DNA from: a virus
DNA length: 21,449 nucleotides
Strand: one strand, 5' to 3'
IMG/VR virus record: IMGVR_UViG_3300021090_000119
Span: 1 to 21,449 of that record
The translations under genes and the position numbers were made by a program. The notes below the pieces were generated by a model, which searched no databases, was not told where the DNA came from, and was given only the letters and a program-made list of their open reading frames with translations. This document shows positions 21,392 through 21,449 of the stretch, piece after piece (the first letter of the stretch is position 1; every line of letters begins with the position of its first letter).

Positions 21392-21425
21392 AAAAAAACA
21401 CAAGTGTCGCGCGCGCGGGCGCGAC
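21392..21425 (-). terminator. Candidate terminator at the right edge
   Basis: On the minus strand a perfect 7-bp stem GTCGCGC/GCGCGAC with a 6-base loop (21406-21425) is followed, after seven bases, by seven T (21398-21392). It would end a leftward transcript entering from beyond the window. The distance from stem to T-run is longer than ideal. Confidence 0.35.
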
Positions 21426-21449
21426 CTTCTGATGATGCAGTGTTGCATG

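Larger units (their letters stand above)
20901..21449. other. Gene-free control or origin-like region
   Basis: No convincing gene is seen in these 549 bases. A 71-codon frame on the minus strand has no ribosome site or plausible protein pattern. The region holds four clusters of a 9-bp repeat, a 19-bp inverted repeat formed by two of those clusters, other inverted repeats, a GC-rich part (about 20960-21070) and an AT-rich part (about 21300-21400). That mix resembles a replication origin or a major promoter-operator block. A gene reading rightward may begin beyond the window edge. Confidence 0.55.

Overview
The window looks like the late (packaging, head, tail and ejection) half of a tailed bacteriophage genome, read entirely from the minus strand. 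GC content is high. Genes are tightly packed, with many 1-4 base start/stop overlaps. The order is small terminase-like gene, large terminase, portal, scaffold, major capsid protein, adaptor, tail nozzle-like protein, fibre-like proteins, very large polyvalent protein. The capsid protein belongs to the N4-gp56 family. No tape measure, tail tube or sheath gene is visible, so I infer a short-tailed (podovirus-like) virion. A Gram-negative host is likely but not proven by the sequence.

Layout in transcription order, right to left. (1) 20850-21449 has no convincing gene. It holds four clusters of a 9-bp direct repeat (consensus ATAAGGCGG), an AT-rich stretch, inverted repeats, and TTGACA elements facing the late genes. 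It resembles an origin or a master control region. (2) 18499-20849 carries small genes: two unknowns, a CCHC zinc-knuckle-like protein, a probable small terminase subunit, a 52-aa aromatic-rich protein, a 43-aa membrane peptide, a membrane-anchored protein ending in a complete metzincin motif, a 50-aa basic protein and an 84-aa protein. Three of these have fewer than 60 codons and are easily missed. (3) 11471-18502 is the packaging and head module: TerL, portal, a 74-aa coiled-coil protein, scaffold, a 211-aa structural protein, the major capsid protein and a 144-aa head-associated protein. Strong hairpins follow the last two. (4) 4970-11395 is the connector and tail module: an 89-aa CxxC protein, a 177-aa virion protein, adaptor, nozzle-like protein, and three fibre or receptor-binding candidates. 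One of these has seven near-exact 21-residue repeats. (5) 1-4889 holds three proteins I infer to be internal or ejected virion proteins. The last runs off the left edge with at least 883 residues and carries an HEGFH zincin-like motif.

The genes fit one programme: DNA packaging (TerS/TerL/portal), capsid assembly (scaffold, capsid, auxiliary proteins), tail assembly, host recognition and DNA delivery. No endolysin, DNA or RNA polymerase, integrase, tRNA or CRISPR array is visible. The most unusual items are the iteron-like array, the 21-residue repeat fibre, the metzincin-tailed small membrane protein beside the packaging genes, and a short peptide motif shared by both scaffold ends and the 89-aa protein.
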